Source: Cordia subcordata (Eukaryota > Streptophyta > Magnoliopsida > Boraginales > Cordiaceae). Taken from it: 64,000 bases of DNA. The stretch covers positions 39,823,501-39,887,500 of the forward strand of contig JAPTOF010000001.1 of the NCBI GenBank assembly GCA_028554755.1, given 5' to 3'. The translations under genes and the position numbers were made by a program. Below the pieces are notes generated by a model. That model searched no databases, was not told the origin of the DNA, and was given only the letters and a program-made list of their open reading frames with translations. Below are positions 1 to 11,984 of the stretch, piece after piece (the first letter of the stretch is position 1; each line of letters begins with the position of its first letter).

Positions 1-54
1 TTGCCAAATTCATTCACTTTGTTAATATAAGTTTCTACCAAAGCACGTAAAAGA

Positions 55-2680
55 ATGAATTCAACCGAGGTTACTGTTCTTTTATACTATGGCGGTCACA
101 CAATAATGACCGATTATGGTCTTCATTATAGAAGTCCAAATATACCACGCAAAATCAAAATTCATCTTGATACAACTTACGATGAATTTGTTTCGCACGT
201 AATTAGAAAACTGGGGTTGTGTCCAAGCATCGATAGAGTTAACTTATGCTATCGTGACCCTAGATGTGATGCTACATTGCAGCAGATTTATTATTATCCA
301 AGTACAATAATTGATGATGAAGATGTGCAGGAGATGTATGGCACAGCTCGGTGTGAACGGAACCACTGTGTAGCGCACGTAATAGTGGACGTTCAGTCTG
401 TTCAGCCTGACGACGTATATGTGGCGCAAATAATTCCCGACGTCCCGTACCAGTCTAACATGCTGGACCTAAATACAGCACCATCATATGAAGAAGATGA
501 ACATATTAATATTGCAACAATAGCGGCGGAGTTTGCCACTTTTTCCATTTCCCTGCAACCACATTCTACTTTTGAAGTTAGAGGACCCTTTCATCACGAC
601 GATGGCACGGAGGAGAGATGTGACGTCGCAGCAGATACTGTTTTGTCGGAGGCAGATGAAGAAAACGAGGATGGTGAATTGAACGATCAAGAAGAAGATG
701 CAATCTCAGAAGCAAGTTTGAACTACCAAATTGAGAACGAGGTAGAAGGACTGGATGTCGATGCAGAGCCGGAGGTAGATGAGGAGGAAGCCATGGAGTT
801 CTATACTACGAGGACTGAATTCTACACGACAAGCAGGTATGAGGTTAGCAAACGTCCAGTATGGGACCCGGACAAGATGGAACTGGCCAAAGGAATGGTG
901 TTCCCATCCAAAGTGGATGGGATAAGGGCTGTTCAATAGAACGCGATAAGAATACAGAAGGAATATAGGGTCGTCAAGTCGAGTAAGACCCTGTGGAAGG
1001 TACGGTGTAGGGAAGCACACAATAGAAGTGTAGCATGCCCATGGTATGTACGTGTCATAAGGAAAGCAGCGCACAAGTAGTGGGAGATTACGCAGTATGA
1101 CGCAAGACATGTATGTATGGCGCAAATAACTGCGTCAGGGCACAGAAATTTGACATTGGAATTGGTTGGATACTTGGTGAGGCATTCCATAGCTAAGAAG
1201 GCTGATTACGAGGTCGGGCTTATCCAAGCTCACATGAAGGAGAAGCTTAACGTGGATGTTAGTTACGAAAAAGCATGGAACGGCCGGAACAAAGCAATTG
1301 AACTAGTGTATGGCAATTGGGACACGTCGTATCAGATGCTACCATAGTTTCTTGGGGCCGTGATAGCCAAGAATCCAGGTAGTGTGGTGAGATATAGGTT
1401 TGCCGAAGGTTAAACTCAGGCTGAAAAATTTTTTGACATGGTTTATTAGGCATTCGGTCCGTGCATCACGGCGTGAAGGCATTGTAAGCCCGTGGTTTTG
1501 CTGGACGACACACACTTGCAAGGAAAGTACAAAGGTCATCTCTTAGTTGCATTAGCCACATACGTGAATTGCCAAGTTTTGCCGTTAGCATTTGCAGCTG
1601 TAGAAGCAGAGACAACTCGTACTTAGTCGTAGTTTTTACACCAGTTGCGCAAGAACTTTTTCAATGAGATGCCCCAAGTGTGTATCATTTCAGATAGGCA
1701 TGCAGGCATCGCATCTGTAATCGAACGAGTTACATGTAATGGTCAACTTGAAATAAAACATCGCATTTGCTTGAGACATCTGAAAAGCAATGTGATGAAA
1801 AGATCGTGGAATCAATTCATTAAAGACATGTGTTGGATAGCTGGCCGAGAATGTCAAGCACGCAAACATGTGTATGTAATAAACATAATCCTTGATGTGG
1901 ACCCTAGTCAGAACGGTGTTGGCAGACGAGTACACAAGTTCTTATCCGATATCCCTGCCAATGCATGGACCATGAGCGCTGATGGGGGATTCAAATGGGG
2001 TGTGATGATGACAAATAATGTCGAATGCTTCAACGGTGTCCTTGGCGGTGCAAAGGGGTTACCCATCACGGCCCTTATTACCAATACTTTTATGAAGATA
2101 AAAGTTAACTTTCATGATCAGTTGGTCCATGCGACGCAGTTGGAAAGTGAAAGTCATCGGCTCCCTCCTAGTGTGAGGGAACTCTTTGAGAAGTGGAAGA
2201 CCTCGTCACATCGCCATCACGTACTTAGTTTTGGACAAGATGACAGATACCAGGTTGGTCGGTTGCCAATTCGATGGAACGAGAATCTACCAAACCAAGT
2301 TGTCAACTGGGAAGACCGTACGTGTACCTGCGGAAAGTGGGTTGAATATCATCTGCCATGCTCGCATGCACAAACTGTTGCTCGGTTTAGGGGGTTTAAT
2401 GTGGAGAACATGATACCTCAACAGCTGACGGTGAAATCGTACAAAGATACATATTGGCGGACATTTGAGCCTCTCGGACACCAATTTTATTGGCCTCTAG
2501 CGCCTCCATGACGTTGCATTCGAACCTAAGTCGCGTTCGGCAGAGAAGAGGACAAGCCGGCGGCCAGCGCATTCCAAACGAGATGGATCACTAGGATCGT
2601 CGTGGACGACGAAGGTGTGCAGCATGTGGTCAACCGGGTCACACTGCTCCAATTTGCCCAACAACCAAAATGCGTAATCT
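55..2680 (+). pseudogene. MuDR-type MULE transposase, broken by many stops (copy 1)
   Basis: The first reading frame (55-939, 294 residues) holds a PB1-like N-terminal domain and an acidic stretch. The same frame continues through stops at 937, 1078, 1345, 1411, 1447, 1474, 1624 and 1630 into a long open part (1645-2511). Readable parts include the MuDR N-terminal region ending near 1130. They also include the DDE core: first Asp in LDDTHL (about 1504-1509), second in SDRHAG (1693), and Glu in NVECFNG (2023). A SWIM zinc finger CTCGKW...LPCSH follows. After a stop at 2509 and a frameshift, a CCHC knuckle (CAACGQPGHTAPICP) is readable at 2616-2660. Catalytic residues are therefore still visible, but the gene is dead. 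Most stops replace Trp codons (TGG to TAG or TGA) when compared with copy 2. Confidence 0.88.
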
Positions 2681-2982
2681 GTTATGTTTAGTAGTTGCCA
2701 TAAGTTTCATATGTGATAATTTTATGTCTATTTGTTTTGACGTTGCAATGCTATTGTGCAATCGTTTTGTGCATATTTGTTGTGACTTTGTGATGTTATT
2801 GTGCAATTAACGTTATCTGTGAACTTGTTGTGGTGTTGTGATACGGTCATGTTTAATCAACGTCGACATATGTAAGAAAAAAAAGGCTAAAACAAATAAA
2901 AAAACAAAATGAAATAATAATCAACAAAAAGATAATGTCTCACGAATACATATGAAACAAAAAGCACTCGAAAATGAATACA

Positions 2983-5331
2983 TCATCCCCGCGTGTAATG
3001 ATCAGGGCCCTTCCCCCTGTTAGTGCGGTCAGGTAAATGACGTCTAACAGGAGATGGGGCGTTGCGCTTCCGGGATGAACGTGTCTGGCGGAGCGGCGGC
3101 TCATGTGCCTGCTGCTGTGTGGCGGGTGCCTGGGTCGCCTGTGGCTCGGAGTGCAACGGCTGGTCCTGATGCTCAATGCCACTGGACACCAACTGATGGT
3201 GAACATAGTCATGGGATCCCATATATCTGCTCGGTGACCCCCTCGATGACTCGCTTTGAGTCGCCTCGTCATCCTCCTCGTCATCATCCAGCTCCTCAAC
3301 ATAGGGCTGAGATGATCCACCAGCCTCAAACGTGCCCCGGCCACCTGAACCGCTGAAGAAGTCAACAGGGAACAAACGCCACGTGGATCGCTACAATGGA
3401 GGCCGTATGGGTGGCCGAGATGACTGTGATGACCCACCCCGATGGCTGTGCGTGCACTGCGCAGATAGAGAACGCTGCGCATGATGCTATCCGGATCGCT
3501 GCAACGAATGCACCAGAGGCGCATCGGGCAACTCCCACACGGCTTTCTGCTGTATGAGATACTCGTGCTGCGTGTGTCGGAGTGCACTCTCGCCATGTAA
3601 CTGCATGAGCTGCAAGTGCCGCATGACATGCTCCATGTGTGCACCGCCCCCAAGGTCTCCCTCTTGGTAACGCTGCAGCAAATCACGAGAATAATGGATA
3701 ACATGCTGAACCACAACGGCCTGTAGCCAAACATAACATACTGGGGTTAATATAAACTAATAGTCAACAACTTTCATTGAGTAACATAAACATTGGGAAC
3801 TCGCCTATGATTAGTACCGGGATGACCGACCTGTAATATGGTCACCCGCCGGTACCACTGCATGTAACCCCCGAGTACCTCTGTAGGCGGCACATCCTCC
3901 GCCTGTCCATATAAAACGCGCTGGGCCCAATTCCCCCACATATTCACAGCCTCGGTCAGCGCAGCTCCCTTAACCTTCTCCTTGTCGTCCCTATGTTTTT
4001 CATGTGCAGGGGGATCAACAGGGACGGCCAACCTAAGTTCGAACTGCCACAGGACACGATCCGGGCGATGCCACTCAACAGTATGCCAACATATCAGCGG
4101 TATCCGAGCACGCTAGACGTCACTGTCGACAACACAATAAGGTGGGAGGGTGGCCAGTATCGCCCTAAACAGCTGCTATATTAACTGTAACCAAAACAAG
4201 CACCGGATAGTTAATTGCATGCTTAAGTGTACATGTAAAGTATTTTTAATAAGGCAACTTAAGTGCACTATACCTCGTCAGACTGGAGATGGTCTATGAC
4301 ATCCCGACACTCTACCTGACCTGACTTCCCGGATGCATCAGTCATTTCCTTCTTGACGTAAAACTGTGTACCCCGTGGAACGCCAGGGAGCTGAAACATA
4401 GGCTCCAGCTGATGCTGTTGACGCTGAAGTCGCTCTCGTGTCGAATGCAGGAGCTGAGGCCGAAAAGCTGTGAATCTATCCCATGCAAAAAACTCCAGGC
4501 ATTGAACATGTGTTATGTTATACTAATGCTTGTAATAATAAAGTTAACATTCGTAGAATATAAACATAACTACTACATAAGGCAAACCAATACCTGGACT
4601 AGTGTCACGGCTCTGCATACACCCTTACACTGGCAGAAGGAGGAGCGATCAAGCTGCTGGTACAAATACGATAGTACAGCCGTGCCCCAGTTGTACTGCC
4701 AGATGCACTCAAAGTCGTCCAGTAATAACAACCAGGCCAAATTACAGTCATTCGTGCTTGTGTTCGCGAAAAGGTGACAGCAGATGATGAGAAATATCCA
4801 CAGCTGTGCTCGCTGCCGCGCCTGATACTAAGTAGGCTCATCCGGAGTGCCCTGCATAACAAATCTGTCCCGCAGCTGGACGAAATTCATCGAGTTCTCC
4901 ACAATGTCGATACAGTCAGTACTGTCGTCCGTCACCGCATCCGCATCTATACCCATCAACTCCTGCATCCTGACAACCCAGTCCTCCCTCGAGCGTGGGA
5001 CCGTATCAATCACCGGGACAGGAGTACCTGTCACAGGAAGACCCCAATACACGGCCACATCTTACAGGGTGATGGTAGCCTCGCCTACGGGTAAATGAAA
5101 CGTGTGGCTCTCCGGCCGCCACCTCTCTATCATGGCAGTAATAAGTCTGCGGTTAAGCTGATGATATCGGAATTTATAACACCTGTAGAATCCGGTCTCC
5201 GCCAACTGCTGCTGTACCCGGCGCATTAAACAACGATCTATCCGACCTATAGCATCTAAACATACCCAGATGGTGCGGATCCTGTAAATACTGGACTCGG
5301 TAATCCATCTAGTGGCATAGTAAAATGGCAT
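2983..5331 (-). pseudogene. Plant-mobile-domain (MAIN-like) protein gene of MULE copy 1, broken
   Basis: The minus strand holds a PMD gene of the aminotransferase-like/MAIN-like family. Near 5070-5140 it reads [13 protein letters not shown] and then TITL, the PMD signature. A stop at 5062 stands where copy 2 has Gln (CAA to TAA), and the frame continues DVAVYWGLPV. A further stop follows near 4828. The remaining domain follows (NWGTAVLSYLY near 4690), a GT donor after CAG near 4592, and an exon starting FFAWDRF. A third exon (from about 4184) carries VEWHRPDRVL, a TAG at 4113-4115 where Trp is expected, and YMQWYRR. The tail (2983-3375) is acidic then basic. The gene is convergent with the transposase. 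PMD proteins occur both as host genes (MAIN, MAIL1) and in transposons; here it is element cargo. Confidence 0.8.
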
Positions 5332-5337
5332 TTACTG

Positions 5338-5553
5338 GTGCAAGACGAGCATCCATAATGACTCCTAAAATAAAAAATAATAACAACGATTAACTAATAT
5401 TACTACTTCACTATATACATTAACTCTTTAATTTTATCAAATAATAATAATTATAGCACTAATATTATTAATAATAATAGTATCAATGATTGTAATAATA
5501 ATAATAATAATAATAAAAACACTAATATTATTAATAATAGTATCAATGATTGT

Positions 5554-5593
<40 letters not shown>

Positions 5594-6395
5594 CAAAGAT
5601 AACATGTTTAATCATCCATCATCGTCATCATCATCATAATAATAAAATAAATACATGGATAAATATATCAACAATAGTATTAATAAAATTACTAATAATA
5701 ATATCTAACATATTACATTAATCATCCATCATCGTCATCATCAGCACAATGATAATTAATGATAATAATACCAATACTAGTAATAATTATATTAATAATT
5801 ACATCTAACATATAACATGGTTGTCATAAAAATAATGATATTGTAAATAATCATGATTATCTTAATGATAACATTTATTACTAATAATATTCATATAGTA
5901 ATAATAAGATTAATAATAATGATCATACTAATAATATTACTAATAATACTAATAACAACAATATTAATTCTATTTCTAATAATCATACTATATTTTTAAG
6001 CAACAATTAACATTTAAATGTAAATTAACAAAAAAACTAAAATTCTAATCTACAAATCTAACAACAATTAAAATTCAAATTAACACAAACTAAATTTAAT
6101 TATCAAAACAAAAACTATACAATCTAAAAAAATATTTCATAACTTAAAATGTTAATTACAATGGTAAAAAATAACATAAAAATAAAATAACGTACAAGAT
6201 CACGGCAATATTTTCGCTAAAACGCTGAAAAACTAAAACTTTAGTGTGAAGGGTTGAGAGAAAACAAGAGAAAATCGCAAGTGGGGTTGGGGGAGAATCG
6301 GAAAAAAAATGATCGGGCAACGAATTTATGGAACGCGGAACGCGTTCCCAGAAGCGGCCCCCTTCGGGGAACGCGGTCGCTATCCCGAAATGTGT
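5338..6395. other. AT-rich leader of the PMD gene with AAT microsatellite
   Basis: No gene is seen here. The stretch is upstream of the minus-strand PMD pseudogene and inside the MULE. It contains imperfect (AAT)n runs (about 5460-5592) and two copies, 110 bp apart, of an ATCATCCATCATCGTCATCA block (5611 and 5721). Near the element end, 6330-6388 carries three GGAACGCG motifs, one within the 12-bp palindrome GGAACGCGTTCC (6337-6348). The small reading frame at 6156-6416 has no family features. Confidence 0.6.
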
Positions 6396-6499
6396 GCCAC
6401 GTATTTTCGGATTCAAAACGAGTTATTTTTCAAATCGATTTATAAACAGGGTTAATTTTACATAATATTTTTTTTTTTGGGTTAAAAAAAAAAATCCCG

Positions 6500-7557
6500 T
6501 TTTAATCTTGTACATTTCTATTAGTGAAAAGTTTCTTTTTTTGCAACGTAATCCATTGATTTTTCGTTCTTTTTCTGAAAAAAGGATAAAAGAGTGTTGA
6601 TCAAATTATTTTATATATATTGCATGAGATGTAAATGATTTTGACATGTTATGCACGGGGCAAATTTTCCAAGTGGTCAGCGAGACATTAATTGTATTTT
6701 CAGTCTTTGCTGGAAGGATGAGACTGCAACTTTACAATGAGAAGGCAGTCTGAAGTGTCTTATTATCTCATAATTATTGGTTATGTGTGCATCCTTTCTT
6801 TCACTGCGTTCTTTTTTTTTTTTTCCTTTCTTTCCCTTTTTACTAATTAAATAAGGGATTATGTTAAGCTTCACAAAGACAATTATATATAATCATTAGT
6901 TATATAATTAAATCAAAATTAAAGAATTTATATGGTCATCAACAAAGACATGTGTTTATTAGAAATTAAAAAAAGTTGGTTCTTATTAAATTTTAAAAAG
7001 TTTCATGTTTTCAATAATTAAGAATATAATTCTTATATACCTTTCTAATTTTGTGTCTAATGTCGTGATTTTTTATTCTTGGCGAAAGTTATTCTTCTTT
7101 CTCATCATTTTGCCTCTGGATGCGCTTATCCCTTTGAGTCCGTAAGTAGTAAATCAATGCACTAAAGAATGACAAGGGCTTCAAACTAATAGTGACTGAT
7201 TTTGTCCGTCATTAATCTTTATTTTTTTGTAGTGTTTCTTCTTTGAATTTGATATGGTGACAAAAAAGAAAATCTTGTCTCGAGGTGGAATTAGTCGTAT
7301 TAAATTAAAATGTTTGCATATAACTGTACTCCAATGAATCGTGCATGCGTTGAAAACTTCATAACTACATTAGGAATGACGTTTCCTACCACTGACTACG
7401 TTTCTTGTAATTCTAGTAATTGGTAATGGTTGCTTGGTAAATGGAAAGAAGTCTAATAAGAAATTAAAAAATGATATTATTTGTGTGGATAAATTTACAG
7501 AATGTTTGGATGCTAAATTAGAATTATGTGAGAAGATTTTGAAAGGGGCTTAAGTAA
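6500..7557. other. Intergenic, no gene seen
   Basis: AT-rich DNA between the MULE end and a SINE-like element. It has poly(T) and poly(A) runs only. No reading frame with codon structure, RNA gene or repeat boundary could be supported. Confidence 0.5.
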
Positions 7558-7680
7558 TTTTTTTTTTTTTCACTTTAAGGGAGGTCAAAGACCATTACGA
7601 CATGCATCAAGCTGGAATTGATCCCTAGACTTACTCGCACTAACTGTGAGACACATACCACTTGACCACTAAATCTTTGG
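7558..7680 (-). mobile_element. tRNA-derived SINE-like element
   Basis: Read on the minus strand, the sequence has a Pol III A-box-like motif (TAGTGGTCAAGTGG), then a B-box-like motif (GGGATCAATTCC) about 45 bp later, and ends in a poly(A) tract (T run on the plus strand, 7558-7570). This is the usual layout of a plant tRNA-derived SINE. No clear target duplication is visible, so the limits are approximate. Confidence 0.5.
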
Positions 7681-8126
7681 TAAAAAAGACGAGTATAGGA
7701 AATACAAGAATATATAGGTAAAGGAATATATCTAACGAAAAAGAAAAAAATATATAGGTGAAGGAATTAGGCAGCTAGGTAGAGTTGAATTGGATTAAAA
7801 AACAAACCTGAAATATAACAGAAATTTGACGGTATAAATGAAGAAGAGAACTAAATCATAATCCTTGTAGGATCGGAAAATAAGTGTGTGGCCTTATGAT
7901 CGTGACAACCAAATAGCGATAGCTAGGAAATGAGGTGATTCAAGGAAAAATAAGGACAATCCAGATTGGAAATAAAGAGAGAAAGGAAACAATTGATGCA
8001 TGAATTTTTTTTTCTTTTTTCTTTTCACGAAGTCAGTAGATTATTTCATTCCAATTAAAGAAACTGGACCAAAGTCACTGTACAACTTCTTGAAACCTAA
8101 TCAAGAATGGAGACAAGATTCCATTC
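7681..8126. other. Intergenic, no gene seen
   Basis: AT-rich spacer between the SINE-like element and the LTR element. It carries a short repeated phrase (AAATATATAGGTGAAGGAAT-like, near 7715 and 7750). No coding or RNA feature is supported. Confidence 0.5.
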
Positions 8127-8131
8127 GTTAT

Positions 8132-8592
8132 TGTTGAGTATGACCCTTATTCTAATTGGATCCTTAAAAATATGGGCCGTAAGAATTTTAGTCTCGATCA
8201 AATTAGAAAATCTGTCTTATTTGTTATCCTGTATTTTCTTTAGTCTTAGCATACTTTAGAGTATTACCATATTCGTAATACTGTTATATTTATTGTTTTC
8301 TTCTATTCTATAAATATGAGCTTTGCCTATTGGATCATAGGGAGACAGATAAACAAAGATGCGAGATAAAGAGCGAGTAACTTTAAGGGTGAGAAGAGCA
8401 TTAGGGGCGAGGGTCCCCAGTTCCTAGCCCTCTCTTCGTGTGTTGTATTCGTTCTTATCATAGTAGAATTCTCTTGTCTATTCATGCATATAGCCGGAAA
8501 GCCGAACCACGTTAAAAATATTAATATCAATCATTTTTACATCTTTCTCTATTTTGTTTATCCTTCATTCTGAACACCCTAATTTTCTAACA
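8132..8592 (+). repeat. Left LTR of the copia-like element
   Basis: This 461-bp repeat matches 10906-11365 along its whole length, with many point differences and small gaps. It begins TGTTGAG and ends CTAACA. The divergence suggests an old insertion. The small frame 8327-8530 lies within it and is not a gene. Confidence 0.85.
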
Positions 8593-10905
8593 AACTGGTG
8601 TCGGAGCCCGGTTTAGAGAACTGGGCATGAGCTTGGGTGAAAACACACAAAAGCTCGTTGTTTTGTGAAAATTTGTCCCGCTGTGTTCATGCATGAAAAA
8701 CGAGAACTTGTTCAAACTTGGATTGAGATTTGGCATATGAACATAGAAGGCACTGTTGTAAACCACTTACGCCAGCGTGCAAGGTTGCTGATGTCGTGAT
8801 GCCACCTTAACTGAAAGAGAAAGCCATTGCTGCGCCTACGGGAGGAATCATCGGAGAAAAAGGCCACGTTGGAGTTCATGGACTATGTGCCATATAGAGG
8901 GTTTTGGTGGCATCGATGTGACAAGATGGTGACATTAAGCTTTGAAAGTGGCGCGGTGGCTGAGCTCACGGTGGTAGTGTCATCGGTGTTCCATCGAAGA
9001 TCTTGAAGGCGTCAATGTGGTAGTAAGGAGAATATTCTGGTGGTCGCGTTGTTGAGGACTAATGCCAAACATGACGCCGGAGACATGAGGAAGATCTGGT
9101 CGTGCTTTCATGGTGAAACGTGATCAGAATTGCATTGATAGCCATAGAGAACACCAAAAGAATCTCGTCGACATATAGGAGCTTCGGCACTACGTGTGAC
9201 GGCTGGTGGTGGTGTTAGTGACCTTGTGAAGGTGGCGGTCAATGGAGGTGGCAGTTAACGGTGCATCTTCATCGAGGAGCAGATTGGATACGTAAGGTGG
9301 TGGTGCCGGATCTTTGATTAGACGGCTGGATTGCCGTCTGTGTGTGGTTCGGGTCGTGGGTGTTCATGGGTCGCATGATCTTAGGTTTTGGTAAAGAAGA
9401 TGACCAAGGGTCTTGGTCAGGTGCGAATTTGCAATATGTTTGGCCAAATTCCAAGTGGTTGTGTATATTTTTAAGTGAACGAAGATGTTTCGACCGTTGG
9501 AGAGATGCGAACGTGGAAAGATACTGGACATTTTGTGGTCTTCTTGGAGATTACGATCACGTGTTTGGCAATTGCATCATGAAGAAGTGATGAAGACACT
9601 ACACTCTTATGACAGTGTAGACCACATGTGGAGAAGGATGATTGCGAAAAACTAGTGGGTTTTGAGTTCCAAAGAAGACAAGGAGACTTATGTATAGTGA
9701 GTGTATGCCTTGGCATGCAAATTGAGTCCTAGTTCAGTAGAGCAGTTGTGCGGGTTCTTTTGGAGGTAGTGATCACTTGGATGCATACTTGAGTGTGTGA
9801 TCGGTGTGTACTCATAAAAACAGTGAGCGTTCTAACAAGATATCAAGTGAAGAGTGATGCGCGTCTTGAGGAGGACATAGGTTGAAAGTTTTTTGTAAAG
9901 AGTTGGGTGAATTCTTTGGTATTGCCATGAGTCAAAATTGGAGATTGATGTTTCCTACTAGGTTGTTTGATCTCCATTCATAGCTTCTATAAGTACTTCT
10001 TAGTTGTGGTTGTCTTGCTGATGTGTTGCTCTGCTCGCTTAGCGGATGGCAAGCTAGAGAAGGAGAACAATGTGTGCAGAGGACGAGGTTTCCTATTATG
10101 GTGTTCAGAGAACAAGTCTTCAAGAGTTTTTAGTAGAGACATATGGGGCCACAAAAAGGACTGAGAAACAGTAGCTAAGTGCAGATCGTGGAATATAGGA
10201 ACAGGTGGAGTTGGGTGGCTCAGGAGTTCCATAAAGTAGGAAGTTGAGCAGTCTGCGTGACTCAGCAATTGAAGGCACATAATGAGGTGTATCTTGGAGT
10301 TGATTTGAACTATGGTGCCATAAAGTAAGTAGAGCTTACTGCGAAAGCTCAAAGAGTGCTCTAGGAGATGGCCAGAGGCAGTCAAATTAGGTAGACTCAA
10401 TAGATTAAGACGGGTGTGTCTCTGTTATATGGCAGTATATTGAATGATAAGAGGACGAGTCGAAGGATCTCAAGGATTTGCGTTAAAGGCTAATGCGATG
10501 TCCAGGAGGGACGTGTATGCGTAGTCGAGGCTTCCATTATGAGATTAGTGTCCTAGTCTTAGTAAGATTTAGCGGGTTGGTACTGCGTGTGAAGATGGTG
10601 TTTTTCACGTACACGGATCTGAAGAAAGAGGTGGAGTGTTTTGAAGCATTAGCTATTAAGGATGCTGCAGTTACACTTAAGAGGAGTTCCTTAGATCAAT
10701 GCAGAGCATTGCAGACGTTGATTCGATCTTGAGGTGATCGCATGAGACCAAGGAGATACTATTGGAACAGGTTCTAGAAAGTGGCTAGGGATTTGAGAGG
10801 TATGGCAATGCATGGTAGCAGGCCTATCGTGGAGCAGATTGGTTGTGGAAGCAAGAGAGATTCGAGGTTGCCGATGAGGAGCGAATACAGTCTAAGGTAG
10901 AGATT

Positions 10906-11365
10906 TGTTGAATATAGCCCGTATTCTAATTGGATCCTTAGAAATATGGGCCGTTGGAATCCTAGTCTTGATCAAATTAAGAAACTTGCCTTAGTAGTTA
11001 TTCTGTCTTTTCTTTAGTCTTACCATATCTTGGAGCATTATCATATTGTAATGCTACCATATTTGTTGTTTCTTGTATTCTGTAAATGGGGACTTTGCCT
11101 ATTGTATTAGAGGGAGACAAAGAGATAAAAAGGTGAAATAGAGAGCGAGTGACCTTGAGGGTGAGGAGAGTGTGACGGACAAGGGCCCCTATGCCCCAGC
11201 CCTTTTGTCCTTGTATTATATTCGTTCTTATTATAATGGAATTTTCTTTTATGCCCATGGACGTAAGCGGAAGGCTGAACCATGTAAAAAATATTGGTGT
11301 CCATAGTGTTTACATCTTTCTCTATTTTGTTTATTATTCGTTCCGAACATCCTAATTTCCCAACA
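10906..11365 (+). repeat. Right LTR of the copia-like element
   Basis: The 460-bp partner of the left LTR. It begins TGTTGAATATAGCCC directly after a polypurine tract and ends CCCAACA. Shared blocks include TTCTAATTGGATCCTTA and TACATCTTTCTCTATTTTG. Confidence 0.85.
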
Positions 11366-11370
11366 ATTAC

Positions 11371-11984
11371 AAATCTACCTATTCTCCAAGGTGTCCTTAA
11401 AATGAATTCATTTAAGTTGAATAAAAGATTGAACTCTTATTATCAATCTTATTTATCATTGGCTTTCAGATAGAATGATTTATTTTCATTTTTGTATATA
11501 TAAGTAAGATAGACATGTATAACATAGGTCCATCTGCGAAATGCAGGTCCATATGCGAAATGTTCGAAAGCACAGAGTCTAGTACACACCTGCATCCTTC
11601 TAAATTAATCAAAATTTAAAACATTTCACAGTGTCTAAATGCTATAAAGTATTACAATTAATTGTCCTCTCAAACTGGATTTGAATTTTTATTGGCAGCC
11701 ACCAATGATTAATTTACATGAGGGCCAAAGTGGCAGCCTTCAATAATTTTTTTTTTTCCTAAAACAATCTATACATTATTGATCTAGTCTTTTAGAAATG
11801 TGTATTTTATCTTCAACCCAACAAAATTAAAAAAGAGGATGCTTCTTTAACAAATTAACTCCCATTGAGAACATCAATATTATGACCTTCTGATCCCTAG
11901 CTAGCTAGAGTAAGAGCCTGTTTGGATTTGTTTATTTTGCAGCTTATAAACATTTAGGAAAAAAAAACACCTCCTGACATTGCG
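11371..11984. other. Intergenic, possibly part of an old MITE
   Basis: No gene is seen. The end of this stretch (about 11920-11984) and 12247-12310, on the other side of the SMART element, look like two ends of an older TIR element. One has GAGCCTGTTTGGATTTG...CAGCTTATAAAC; the reverse complement of the other has a similar TGTTTGCCTAAACTTATTTG...CATAAGC. The match is weak. Confidence 0.35.

Larger units (their letters stand above)
1..6499 (+). mobile_element. MULE copy 1 with transposase and PMD genes (left end outside window)
   Basis: This is a Mutator-like DNA transposon. It holds a MuDR-type transposase pseudogene on the plus strand (55 to about 2680) and a plant-mobile-domain pseudogene on the minus strand (2983-5331), convergent with about 300 bp between their ends. 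The right edge is placed near 6499. The reverse complement of about 6396-6499 resembles the left end of copy 2 (55708-55820): both start CGG(A/G)ATTTTTTT, then have a T-rich/ACCC block, CGTTTTG, and an ACGTG(T/G)CA block. That suggests diverged terminal inverted repeats of about 110 bp. The left end lies before base 1, so a target duplication cannot be checked. All coding parts carry nonsense codons or frameshifts, so the copy cannot move by itself. Confidence 0.8.
8132..11365 (+). mobile_element. Non-autonomous copia-like LTR retroelement
   Basis: Two similar direct repeats start TGTTGA(A/G)TATA/G and end AACA: 8132-8592 and 10906-11365. Directly after the left LTR is TGGTGTCGGAGCCCGG (about 8597), a variant of the initiator-Met tRNA primer site TGGTATCAGAGCC. 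Directly before the right LTR is the purine-rich AAGGTAGAGATT tract. The flanks GTTAT (8127-8131) and ATTAC (11366-11370) could be a 5-bp target duplication with two transitions. The 2.3-kb interior shows no gag, protease, integrase or RT motifs. It is therefore either a LARD-like non-autonomous element or a heavily decayed one; the primer site suggests Ty1/copia ancestry. Confidence 0.85.

Noticed and set aside
2940..3734. 264-residue open frame on the minus strand
   Set aside because: It overlaps the PMD gene 3' part in another frame. The neighbouring frames give the acidic/basic PMD tail and residues matching copy 2, so this is a shadow.
5460..5592. CRISPR-like regular repeats
   Set aside because: These are AAT microsatellites with no spacers, and the genome is eukaryotic.
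6156..6416. 86-residue minus-strand frame at the MULE end
   Set aside because: It lies over the GC-rich palindromes of the terminal region; its hydrophobic tail comes from T-rich DNA and no family is visible.
9987..10400. 137-residue minus-strand frame inside the LTR element
   Set aside because: No recognisable domain, opposite to the element's strand, and no match to gag or pol motifs.
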